A program made the position numbers and the translations under genes. 64,000 nucleotides of DNA, from assembly GCA_963576725.1 (NCBI GenBank), contig OY755236.1:68046379-68110378 (forward strand). The letters are read 5' to 3'. Source of the stretch: Azorinus chamasolen (lineage: Eukaryota; Mollusca; Bivalvia; Cardiida; Solecurtidae). The notes beneath the pieces were generated by a model. That model was not told where the DNA came from. It saw only the letters and a program-made list of their open reading frames with translations, and ran no database searches. Shown here piece by piece: positions 54,400 through 64,000 of the stretch (position 1 is its first letter; each line of letters opens with the position of its first letter).

Positions 54400-55640
54400 T
54401 TTCACATACATGTGACTTTGGTCCATTTTTGTCCATTGTCCCTCTGTCCTTCCATTGTCAGCTATATCTCAAAAGATTAAAACTGGCTGTGGCAACATAT
54501 GTGTATTTTGTAGAGAATTATAAGGGATTGTTCCACTCTGGTAGGAGACTTTCATGTTCCTCACAATATTTTATGTACTTGTTAAGCCTTTGAATGCGAC
54601 AAAAGCATGCACTGACTTTGACAAACAGTCCTGACTCAGATCCCTCTGATCAGGGTCTGCACTGTTATCATTCAAAATCCTCAAGCAAATCTTTCATACT
54701 GAGTGGACTCTATAATGATGGACCATTCCACTTTGAAAGGGATAAGGTTTACCCTTTCATACTGAGTGGACTCTATAGTTGAATACTGATGGAGTAGTCC
54801 TGAGACAATTCAGCATTGGAAGGGTCAATGAACAAAACACCATATCAACTCTAAATATGCAGTCACCTAATCTCCTGTAACACATTCCCTCCTAGTGACG
54901 CATTTGGTAAGTCAGTTTGTCATTTGATTGAAACTAGTGGGGTAGCAAACAGTGTAGACCCTAATCAAACTGCTCCTTCAGGATTAGTTTGATGTGGGTC
55001 TGCATTACATATATTTACTTAAGTTTCCAAATACTAAGGGTAATTATGATATGTATTTTCAGGTATATTTTTGTTCATGTAACACATTATTCATATCTTG
55101 GCTCACCCATTGATGTCAGAACTTTGTTTTGAGAATCTCTAAAAGCTCAATTGTTGTTGTTTTGTAGTTAAACAATTGATACAGGATAAGCAAAAACGTA
55201 TTCCTCTATATGCTATCACAATATATGTGAGCTCTGCTATACACCCCATTCTATTAGTAAACGTTACTGGTTCTGAATGTTTTCTAAAATGTTTGCTTAA
55301 CTAACGTCTTTGTTAATGGTTAGACTTAGATAAAATGGCCTCGGTATAAGCTGTCTGATCAGGGTCTGCTCTGCTTGCTTATGAATAACTATAGATCCGA
55401 TTAAACAGTTTCTGCCGTTATTAAAGATAATCTATTATTCATGATGTCATTATTTCTTACGAGTATTTATGGAGTATTTATGGAGTAAGACGTTAAATCA
55501 TATTAGGTCTCCAGTTATTTCAGTTATGTAGAAATGTGATACACATTCGCTCCACGGGGCTATTATTAGAAGCAAATGTTGAAAGTATTCTATACTTAGA
55601 TATGTTTTGTCTTACCTGATAATATACCCTATTATCATTG
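54400..55640. other. Intergenic, worn hairpins only
   Basis: Family A-type hairpins near 54615-54660, 54945-55005 and 55325-55380. A duplicated phrase CATACTGAGTGGACTCTATA occurs at 54696 and 54761. No gene seen. Confidence 0.5.
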
Positions 55641-55649
55641 GTTTGAATA

Positions 55650-55829
55650 CAGTAAGACCTCTCTAAACTGGAAGTTAAATTTAGCATAAATATCGGTCAT
55701 GTATACAGGTGACAGCTTAGTACAGGCTGAAGGTCATGCAGAAAGCTCCTAGAGGAGCTTTCTGCATGACTTTCACCCTGTATTAAGCAACCGCCTGCCT
55801 ATCCGGTTTAGAGGGGATTTTATTGTACA
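55650..55829. repeat. MITE family C, good copy
   Basis: ACAGTAAGACCTCTCTAAAC to GGTTTAGAGGGGATTTTATT. The hairpin AGAAAGCTCCTAGAGGAGCT is perfect over about 60 bp. Confidence 0.75.
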
Positions 55830-55835
55830 TATATC

Positions 55836-57343
55836 CACTGGGGGCCAACTACGTATTATTATCAAATGTTTTGCTACGAGATTTTATATAGGTATTATAA
55901 TATAGTTGTTTTTATACGCCCACCTAATAAAGGTGGTCTTATATTGGCGTGGCCCTGTCCGTCCGTCTGTCCGTTCGTTCGTTCGTTTGTTCGTTCGTCC
56001 ATCAACATTTTGTTTGTCCGCTGTTTTCTCGGAAAACTATTTGACAAATATTAATGAAACTTCACCTAAATGTTTAATGCATCAAAATCTAGAGCTGAGG
56101 TTCATTTGATTTTTCGTTTCAGAGTTATGGCCCTTGTCCTTAAAAAATAATGCAAATACATGCAAATAGTTTGTCCGCTGTTTTCTGGGAAAACTATTTG
56201 ACAAATATTAATGAAACTTCACACAAATGTTTAATGCATGAAGATCTGAATCTGAGTCGATTCTGAAGTTCATTTGATTTGTCGTTTCGGAGTTATGGCC
56301 CTTGTACTTAAAAAATAATGCAATTACATGTAAATAGTTTGTCCGTTGTTTTCTGGGAGAACTATTTGACAGATATTAATGAAACTTCACACAAATGTTT
56401 AATGCATCAAGATCTGAAGCTGAGTTGATTCTGAGGATCATTTGATTTTTCGTTTCAGAGTTACGGCCCTTGTCCTTAAAAAATAATGCAAATACATGCA
56501 AATAGGTTGCCCACTGTTTTCTGGGAAAACTGTTTGAGAGTAATTAATGAAACTTCACACAAATGTTTAATGCATCAAGATCTGAAGCTGAGTTGATTCT
56601 GAGGTTCAGTTTATTTGTCGTTTCGGAGTTATGGCCCTTGCACTTAAAAACATAATGCAAATCTATGCAAATATGAGGATGGCCATAACTTTTTCATTTG
56701 AAATGATAATTACTTCAATTTTTTATATGTTTAAACCTTAATATGAATTTTCACGTATATTGCGGGGTATTGATGTCATTTTATTCTAAAGTTATGGTCC
56801 TTGAACTTTGTGTGTTCGTTGCTTTGTTTGTCGGTCAACTTTTACTTTGTTGTTCTCTTAGAAAGCTATTAAATGATATAAATGAAACTTAACACAAATG
56901 TTTTAAGCAACAAAATCTGAAGCTGAGTTTATTTCGAGGTTCATTCAGTTTGTCTTTACAGAGTTATGGCCGTTGCACTTTACAAAAATATGCAAATATG
57001 AGGATTAGCTGTAACTTTTTTATTTAATAAGGTATTCACTTCATTTTTTTTTTAAAAAAAAATAGTTTCACTTCATTTTTTTAAAAAAAAATAGTATCAC
57101 CTTAATATGGAAATCAAGATCTGAAGCACAGATGAGAAAAAGGCATGTTGAATCAGAGAAAGTTTGCAAGTGGGCGTATTATGTACCGTATGCGGTACTC
57201 TTGTTCTACGAAGGCAACTTTGTTTTCGTAGGAAAACATTTCCTAATATATACATTGGCTTCGTAGGAAAATAATTGGTCTAAAATACCCATATAAATTG
57301 TCGTAGCAAAACTTTGATGATAATACGTAGTTGGTCCCCAGTG
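55836..57343. mobile_element. CACTG-ended fold-back transposon carrying an inserted pearl-like element
   Basis: Left arm CACTGGGGGCCAACTACGTA and right arm TACGTAGTTGGTCCCCAGTG are inverted repeats that continue through TTATCAAATGTTTTGCTACG and its inverse. The 5-bp sequence ATATC flanks both sides (55831-55835 and 57344-57348), a target-site duplication. The element at 55906-57206 splits it. Confidence 0.85.
55906..57206 (+). mobile_element. Pearl/Helentron-like element with 168-bp core repeats
   Basis: 5' part with stem-loop CGCCCACCTAATAAAGGTGG and a GTCCGTCTGTCCGTTCG tract. Cores repeat every 168 bp (GAGTTATGG or variant at 56122, 56290, 56458 and 56626), then degenerate ones. It ends with stem-loop GTACCGTATGCGGTAC and TCTTGTT. 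No protein is encoded. Confidence 0.75.
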
Positions 57344-57427
57344 ATATCTAAATACACATTGAACGTTTTATAACAATCTGCTCACACCACCAGTAGTCTG
57401 CAGTATGCTAGAGCCACAGATCTGGCC

Positions 57428-57546
57428 CCATGCTTATAAAGCTTTTTAGTTGAGTCTGAGTTTGTTCTCAAGTTTTTGATTGGTCGGAGTTGAGCCAAAA
57501 GCTTGAGAACGAACTCAGACTCAACTAAAACATTTTATAAGCATGG
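57428..57546. repeat. Fold-back palindrome
   Basis: CCATGCTTATAAA faces TTTATAAGCATGG; the inner arms are TAGTTGAGTCTGAGTTTGTTC and its inverse. Confidence 0.85.
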
Positions 57547-57574
57547 AACCAGGGGACATATTTTTTAAATACAT

Positions 57575-57730
57575 AAACAGATCAACATATAAACGTGCAT
57601 ACTCAAATACTAAAATCATCATTTCAACACCAAACCCCATGTTGTGGCCACTCTTTAGATCGTCCCGAAGAGACACTTCTGAAGAGTGGTCACAACATAG
57701 GGTTTGGTGGAGAAATAAAGAAATTTTATC
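57575..57730. repeat. MITE family D copy
   Basis: CACCAAACCCCATGTTGTGG facing GTCACAACATAGGGTTTGG at a GTCCCGAAGAGAC tip. Confidence 0.7.
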
Positions 57731-57949
57731 CAGTCACCAGGCTTCTCTAGTGACATAATAAAGGGGGTGCAAATAAACTTAGGTTTATTTGGTTACTTCC
57801 GGTAGTGGAAGGTTTATTAGGTTAGTAGATAGGCGCAATGATTCTATAACCATGGAACTATTTTAGTTTTCTGTAAATATTCATAAACTTGTTGATGGAA
57901 TAGATCTAACAGATTTATTTGGTCACCAGAAGAATTATTCAAATGAGAA

Positions 57950-58460
57950 AAAATAAAAATAATTGGCTACAGCTGGATTCGAACCCGCGCCTGATCCTAC
58001 AAAAACTAATTCTAATCTCTCTAGAGACGTCGCCCTTACCGATTACGCTACTGAGGCCACATACAAAATGACGTTGATTTATCACTTTTATTAATTTAAT
58101 CCACCGCTGGCAAAACCCGTTTTTGATAAAATCAAACCTGGAAGCAAAGATTGACAGATAAATAGTAAATGTTTTCTTTTCACTCTCATGATTATTTGAT
58201 TGATAAACTCTTACAGGGGCGGTGATAGTCATAAACCTAAATATAGCCTGTTCAGTTCCATCGATTTCTGAGTGACGTTAGGTAGAATCTAAAAATAGAA
58301 ACCGAGACTACGTAACTTGAATTTGACCAAAGAATATAGATCATGTCTGTTTGAAATAATGTATCGATCCTCGATTCAAATCATCTTATTTTTCAAATTC
58401 AACCACGTTTCCCATCTAGTAATACAAGTATCGAAACTATATTCCTCTGCGGTAGCTCAT
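57950..58460 (-). repeat. 0.5-kb repeat carrying a tRNA-like gene, copy 2
   Basis: Counterpart of 3545-4085 with conserved text on the tRNA 5' side for about 400 bp and an abrupt end after the tRNA-like 3' end. Confidence 0.75.
57964..58058 (-). tRNA. tRNA-like gene, possibly degenerate, anticodon unclear
   Basis: On the minus strand, A-box-like TAGCGTAATCGG and a perfect B-box GGTTCGAATCC lie in the right order. The T-stem has one mismatch (GCGGG/CCAGC). The acceptor GGCCTCA / TGTAGCC has two mismatches. It is 95 nt, long for a tRNA without an intron or long variable arm. It could be a tRNA with intron, a pseudogene, or the RNA polymerase III promoter of a SINE. Confidence 0.45.
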
Positions 58461-58599
58461 TACATCTATTTACGTCTAAATGGAAGTGAAAAGGGAGGGA
58501 TCCGTTGATCGAAAAACTGCATTTTCAATGTAAATTATTTCAAGAGTGTTATGAGTCTATAAAAAAAAGACATTTAACTATATTGACTGGATAAATCGA

Positions 58600-58734
58600 A
58601 TAATAGGTTAGTGCCGTAGATGGGACGCCTTTATCCGACTCGGAGAGAAAACAGTTGAGGCTCGGCAAGCCTCGCCTCAACGTTTTCTCCCCTCGTCGGA
58701 TAAAGCGTCCCATCTACGGCACTAACCTATTATT
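58600..58734. repeat. Long fold-back palindrome
   Basis: ATAATAGGTTAGTGCCGTAG faces CTACGGCACTAACCTATTAT; inner arms TCCGACTCGGAGAGAAAAC; apex GGCTCGGCAAGCCTCGCC. Confidence 0.9.
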
Positions 58735-58774
58735 CTCTATATTCTTAAAAATGTTTTAATTTAAGCATTCTATC

Positions 58775-58960
58775 TGCACCTCCGCATAATCATCATTTCT
58801 CCACCAAATCCAATGTTCTGACCACTGTTTAGAATTGTGTCTTTGAGAAATTCTAAAGAGTGGTCACAACAAAGGGTTTGGTGGAGAAAAAAAAGCAGAA
58901 AAAGGAGATATTCTTGAAAATACATGTATGTAATTTACGTATCTTATCTAGGTTGTTCAG
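58775..58960. repeat. MITE family D copy
   Basis: TTTCTCCACCAAATCCAATG facing GGGTTTGGTGGAGAAA. Confidence 0.7.
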
Positions 58961-59284
58961 TTATGCTCTGTTTTACTGCCTCTGCAAAACAGTCTATATA
59001 ATATGTCGCTTTCCAGTATGATGGCTGATCTGGATCAACAATGCTTTAAAATGGGTGTTTTTGCTTCACTTGACTCATTTGATTCGAAAACAAAATGTAT
59101 TTCATGTAGCATGGTTTAAGTTGCTCCACAGAGTGTCAAAAATAAACTCACAGAATTGATCTCAGAGATTATGTTCTTTTTGTTGTTCACCACCCTGTCC
59201 TCTATGATAACATATAATTAGCTGAATATAACCTTTAGTGATCTAAGAGACTTCCAACAGACAACACTACTGAATACTGTGACA

Positions 59285-59480
59285 TACAGTTCTGAACAAC
59301 AGATAAATATGCACACTCAGGTGCTAAACTCGTAATTTCTCCACCAAACCCTATGTTGTAACCACTCTTTAGAATCGTCTCGAAGAGACGGTTCTAAACA
59401 GTTGTCATAACATAGGGTTTGGTGGAGAAATAAAGAAGTTATTCTTGAAAATGTTTTAATTTACACATCTTATCTGGACC
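59285..59480. repeat. MITE family D, best-preserved copy
   Basis: CTCCACCAAACCCTATGTTG facing AACATAGGGTTTGGTGGAG around GAATCGTCTCGAAGAGACGG, then GAAAATGTTTTAATTTAC and ATCTTATCTGGACCTCTG. Confidence 0.8.
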
Positions 59481-59846
59481 TCTGTACAGTTATAATGAAT
59501 TAGTACATGCACCTACTGTATTGTCAGTTCAGTCCCTGTCATAAGGTCATTCTGATATTAGTATTGATATCGGTGAACCGGAAGCTTATACAGACTGGTT
59601 ACTAATTACATACTTCCAGTGCCTTTCATTAACTCTTTTGCTGCCAATGTCGCACCTGTGATGACCTATGCAAATAGTTTGGACCCGAGTAACTCGCCGT
59701 CTCATCAGGATCCAAACCGTTTGTTACTGTTACAATGGTTTTTGCAACACAAATAAGAGAAATAAAATTATAGCAGACGACAAAGTTTGCAGACGACAAA
59801 AGTTGGCAGCGAAAGTGATTACGCCGTTGCTTGATAATTCCAGCTT

Positions 59847-60107
59847 TTAACCTTTTCCTTCTTAAACCTGTTTTCATGCATTTGCAAACAGAGTAGACCC
59901 AGATAAGACGGCTTATATAGAAGCCGTCTGATCAGGGTCTGCTCTGTTTGCTAGTTCTTTTTTTACTTTCTAAAATGGCTTCAATGTACTACATGTACTT
60001 TCCGTATTTCATTATAACTATTTTGTTCATAAATACTCAGTATAGTTCAGTATAGTATAGTACAGGTATTGAAATTTGGAATAAGCATAGAACAAGGGAA
60101 GGTTTAA
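59847..60107. repeat. MITE family A copy
   Basis: TTAACCTTTTCCTTCTTAA to ACAAGGGAAGGTTTAA with an intact hairpin centred on GGCTTATATAGAAGCC. Confidence 0.75.
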
Positions 60108-60707
60108 CACCTTTGCAATGTAGAGTAGAGTCAGATAAGGTGACACCTGTAGAAGTAGTATGCTCTGTTTGCTAATATAATCTGATTTTATGGTCCGTAT
60201 AATCTACTTAATATTCATGAAGTCATAACTTGTTACATGAATATTCACGTCAACGATTGAAGTGAAGAGGGATGTGTGCCTGAGAATGTCTCATATTAAG
60301 TCAAAATAGCTGGCCAGAATCATGCAAATAGTTTTAAAAAGAAGTTAAGAGAAAAGGGGCATAATAAACAATGGCATTATGTCTGCCAGAAGTTTCGATC
60401 CAAATGAAATGTTGCAAGGTTTCCTCTGGGCTTCACCGCTGGTATTACTTGGGTCCAAATACAGTAAAAACCCCTTAAACCGGATGTAAATATCGGTCTT
60501 GGAGACAGGTAGCAGCTTAATGCAGGATGAAAGTCGTGCAGAAAGCTTCTCTAGGATTCTTGTATCTTGTAAAGTTACCACCCTATACACCCCTATATCT
60601 TTGAAATGACAGTATCCTATGTAAAAAAAAACTTAGTATCATAGGCTGGGTCCTAGTAGTGGTTACCGTAGCATCCACCCCTAGACTTTTTTTCATGGGT
60701 ACCAAAT

Positions 60708-62340
60708 TGTTCATTGGGGTCCTCAGAACACATTTTGAGCATGCCCCCAAAATAAGTTTGTCCCAGCTATGTTTTATTTAACGGTTTCCATGGTAACCCG
60801 AGGTAATTTTCGAAACTACCTTAGTTCAGATAATGCGCCATAACTTTGTTTTTAGAAGCAATAGAAGGACAAAACAAGTACCAAAGTAAAGCAGAGACAT
60901 ATAGCTTGAATATGATATATTATTTTTATTAATATTCATAAATGCATTCTTATGAATATTAATGAGGAAGTAAAAAATGTGATTTTTTTTAGAAAAAAGG
61001 AGTTTGTTGTTTAGTCTGAGAGGCTTATTAATGCACAGAAATTATTGAATTTAGGTTTAAGTTGTTCGTTGGAGTCCTCAGAACACATTTTGAGTATTTC
61101 CCCAAATAATTTTGTCCCATCTATGTTTTATTAAACGGTTTCCATGGTAACCCGAGACATATAGCTTGAATATGATATATTATTTTATTAATATTCATAA
61201 ATGCATTCTTATGAATATTAATGAGGAAGTAAAAAATGTGTTTTTGTTTTAGAAAAAAGGAGTGTTGTTTAGTCTGAGAGGCTTATTAATGCACAGAAAT
61301 TATTGAATTTAGGTTTAAGTTGTTCGTTGGAGTCCTCTGAACACATTTTGAATATTTCCCCAAATAATTTTGTCCCATCTATGTTTTATTAAACGGTTTC
61401 CATGGTAACCCGGGGTAATTTTCGAAACATCCTTGGTTCAGAAAATGCGTAATAACTTTGCTTTTAGAGGTAATAGAAGGACAAAACAAGTACCAAAGTA
61501 AAGCAGAGACATATAGCTTGAATATAATATATGATTTAATTAATATTCATAAATGCATTCTTATGAATATTCATGAGAATGTAAAAAAATGCCTTATTTA
61601 GTAAAATGAGCTTGTTGTTTAGACTGATAGGCTTATTAATGCACAGAAATTATTGAATTCAGGTTTAAATTGTTTGTTGGGGTCATTAGAACACATTTTG
61701 AGCATTCCCCCAAAGTAATTTTGTCCCATCTATGTTTTATTGAACGGTTTCATGGTAACGCGAGGAGGTAAATTTCGAAACATCATTGGTTCAGAAAATG
61801 CATAATAACTTTGCTTTTAGAGGCAATAGAAGGACAAAACAAAAATCAAAGTAAAGCAGAGACATATATCTTGATTATGATATTAATTTTCATAATATTC
61901 ATATATGACTGCTTATGAATATTAATGAGGTAGTATAAAAATCCGGTTTTTTTAGAAAAATGAGTTTTTTTGTTTAGTCTTAGAGGCTTATTAATGCACA
62001 AAAAGTATTGAATTCAGGTTTAAATTGTTCGTTGGGGTCCGTAATACACCACTTGAGCATTCCCCAAAATAATTGTGTCCAAGCTATGTTTTTAACGGTT
62101 TCCATGGTAACCCGAGGTAAATTTCGAAACATCCATGGTTAAACAAATGCGTCATAACTTTGCTTTTAGAGGCAATAGAAGGACAAAACAAGAACCTGAA
62201 TAAAGCAAAGACATATAACTTATATATGATATGTAATTTAACTAATTGTCATAAATGTATTCTTATGAATATTAATGAGGAAGTAAAACAATCCGATTTT
62301 TGTTTCGAAAAAAGGGAGTTTATTGTTTAGTTCATTTATT
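60708..62340. repeat. 355-bp satellite, five units
   Basis: The landmark GAACACATTTTGAG or variant lies at about 60726, 61081, 61339, 61689 and 62047. Each unit holds an inverted repeat ATTAATATTCATAA / TTATGAATATTAAT (or variant) about 8 bp apart. Unit 2 is shorter by about 100 bp: CCCGAGGTAATT... is joined straight to GAGACATATAG. Confidence 0.9.
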
Positions 62341-62694
62341 GTTCATTCATGTTTGAATGTTTTCATGTGATCATACAAGGAAAATAAACCATCTTTGTTT
62401 CAGGTAATATTTCTATAAAGCATGCGTATTTCAGCTAATTTGCATATAATGTGCGTATATGAATAAGCAATTTTCTATGAGCATTGTATTTAGTATTATT
62501 TTGAGTATACGGTAAAATCTCGATTATTCGAATTTTCTTTATAGAAGCATTTAGACCCTTTTAGGCAGGTGACTTCTTAATGCATGGTGAAAGTCATGCA
62601 GAAAGCTCTTAAATATCGATAATAATACGTACGTCAATACGTCAATGTTTGAAGCGAACCCCATCTGTTGGATACAACTCCCGGTGCTAAAGAA

Positions 62695-62722
62695 GTGAAT
62701 GAGAGAGAGAGAGAGAGAGATC
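62695..62722. repeat. Short (GA)n tract
   Basis: About 12 GA units at the edge of the GC-rich block. Confidence 0.8.
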
Positions 62723-62724
62723 GG

Positions 62725-64000
62725 GAGAGGAAGGTCTAATGCCCGCCCCTGGGGCTGTCGGAATCAAGTAAGGGGATCTGATAAAACATCCCAGGTCGAT
62801 TTTCATTTGAAACCGGAGGCCTAAGAGATACCCAGGGAACCCTTGTCCGTAAGAGTTTAGCGGACATGATCCACCCAGTTGCCGGGCTGGCACAAAAATC
62901 TTCGTCCAGGTCAGGCAAACGGGAAAGAAGTCCCGTGGAAGGAGAAAGAGACTCCCTAGACTTAATTAAGTTAGGGAGGTCCACTCTTTCGACTGACACT
63001 AGCACGGAAGAGGATAGAGGACCCCTGTGAATATGATATGGGGATCTAGGGCAGACAGAGGGTGTGAGGATTCTAAAACATCTTCACACGCATTCTCAAT
63101 AGAAAATATTGATGTTCAGAATCATCTAAAGAAAAAGAGGACTAAGTCCCGTCTAAATCTGAGTGAGAGTCTTCCACAAAGTCTGATTCCCTTAAAAAAT
63201 AGGACCATCCCTAGGAGCCATAATGGACAAAGTGTCTTCCCGCTCTCCCTCAGAATCCGCCCTGGTGAACGCCATGGATGGCAGCACCCGGGAAGAGTGG
63301 GACCCGCCACAGACATAGAAGTGTGGACTGTGGGTTCACGTGAGAGCTATTCTCCCTCTAGGTGAAGCTTGCTGGTTCCCAGAATGAGTATCGGCTATCG
63401 AGCCGGCGAATCTGAGGAGGCAGAGCGATGTCTTCGCATAGAAGAGTAATAGTAAGACCTCGATCTGCGATGAGAGCGGTGCGAGTGCCGGTTCCCATTA
63501 GAAGATTAAGAAGGATTTTACGCCTCATACGGGGTGGGTGGGATGGGGACTGGGGAGTCCGAAGTGTACTCAGAAGATGAAGAGTAATTGCAGGGTCTAG
63601 ACGACCAAGAACGTCTAGACTTAGCCAGAGCAGCTTCCTGTTGATTTTCACCACTATGATGCGGTGTAGAGACAGAATGCCCTGTAGAAAAGATTGGACT
63701 GGTAGATTTACCGGTCCACTTCGGTATCCTGGTCCAAAGGACCAGACCGGGCCACCGGAGGACCGTTGGAGAGCAAACTTAGGACACCGGGCCAAAGAAT
63801 ACACAGTGACATCTTTGGGCGGGGGCTCGGTAGACCGGTCTGCTGGTGACGTCATGAAACGGAAGCACTAACGCCAGGACACCGGGGACCGGTGACGGAT
63901 AACTGGGCCTAGATTCAGCGGGACCAGGCAAAACTCTTCACACAACAAGCGGACCGGGAGACCTGGCAACAATAGTACCTGGGACCAGAACAAAGGGCAC
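62725..64000 (-). pseudogene. GC-rich block with decayed Arg/Ser/Pro-rich ORF, probably retroelement gag-like
   Basis: Base composition changes sharply from the AT-rich DNA to the left. On the minus strand, broken frames give CNYSSSSEYTSDSPVPIPPT, SHRSHRRSRSYYYSSMRRHR and RVDLPNLIKSRESLSPSTGL. They are interrupted by stops and frameshifts and run off the right edge. A DIRS-type or similar gag is the best guess. Another possibility is a GC-rich 5' region of a host gene. Confidence 0.35.

Noticed and set aside
55866..56109. ORFs rich in Arg-Ser-Phe-Val
   Set aside because: They translate the GTCCGTTCGTTCG tetranucleotide tract of the pearl-like element.
57964..58058. Calling this a functional tRNA with a stated anticodon
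   Set aside because: Acceptor and anticodon stems do not pair well enough to place the anticodon, so only a tRNA-like call is made.
63027..63871. Plus-strand ORFs of 112 and 76 aa at the right edge
   Set aside because: They lie opposite the RS/Pro-rich minus-strand text, are kept open by high GC, and show no recognisable motif.

Overview
The window reads as nuclear DNA of an invertebrate animal, most likely a bivalve mollusc. It is AT-rich, its genes are cut into small exons by long introns, and it is crowded with palindromic non-autonomous transposons and 'pearl'-like elements (tetranucleotide tract plus tandem core repeats of about 155-168 bp), which are typical of bivalves. Nothing looks prokaryotic. 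No species is claimed. Three genes were rebuilt exon by exon; in each, every splice phase agrees. (1) 1219-24248, plus strand: the 3' part of a secreted right-handed parallel beta-helix protein. 17 exons encode 737 residues, and the N-terminus lies left of the window. A Pro-rich linker and three copies of a four-cysteine module, which I cannot assign to a named family, end the protein. (2) 26435-34040, minus strand: a complete three-exon glycoside hydrolase family 128 protein (281 aa, signal peptide, both catalytic glutamates), a predicted secreted beta-1,3-glucanase. Genes 1 and 2 lie tail to tail, 2.2 kb apart. (3) 40256-48388, plus strand: a complete four-exon homologue of UPF0561/C2orf68 (153 aa), a conserved animal protein of unknown function. 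Introns and intergenic DNA hold a decayed Penelope-like reverse transcriptase (8.9-10.5 kb) and a short second fragment of it (46 kb); a BEL/Pao pol end with polypurine tract and 3' LTR (32.2-33.7 kb); two copies of a 0.5-kb unit carrying a tRNA-like gene (3.6 and 58 kb); four pearl/Helentron-like regions; a 355-bp satellite (60.7-62.3 kb); several long fold-back palindromes; and dozens of short hairpin MITEs. Two MITE families end in piggyBac-like TTAA-CCCTT termini, and another has TA-flanked CAGTAAAACC termini. The families share closely similar hairpin centres despite different ends. The final 1.3 kb is GC-rich and holds remains of an arginine/serine- and proline-rich ORF on the minus strand, probably from a retroelement. 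The most unusual items are the A-B-A'-B' double inverted repeat at 8042-8392, the shared hairpin core of the MITE families, the triplicated cysteine module, and a 96-bp in-frame exon sandwiched between two direct MITE copies.
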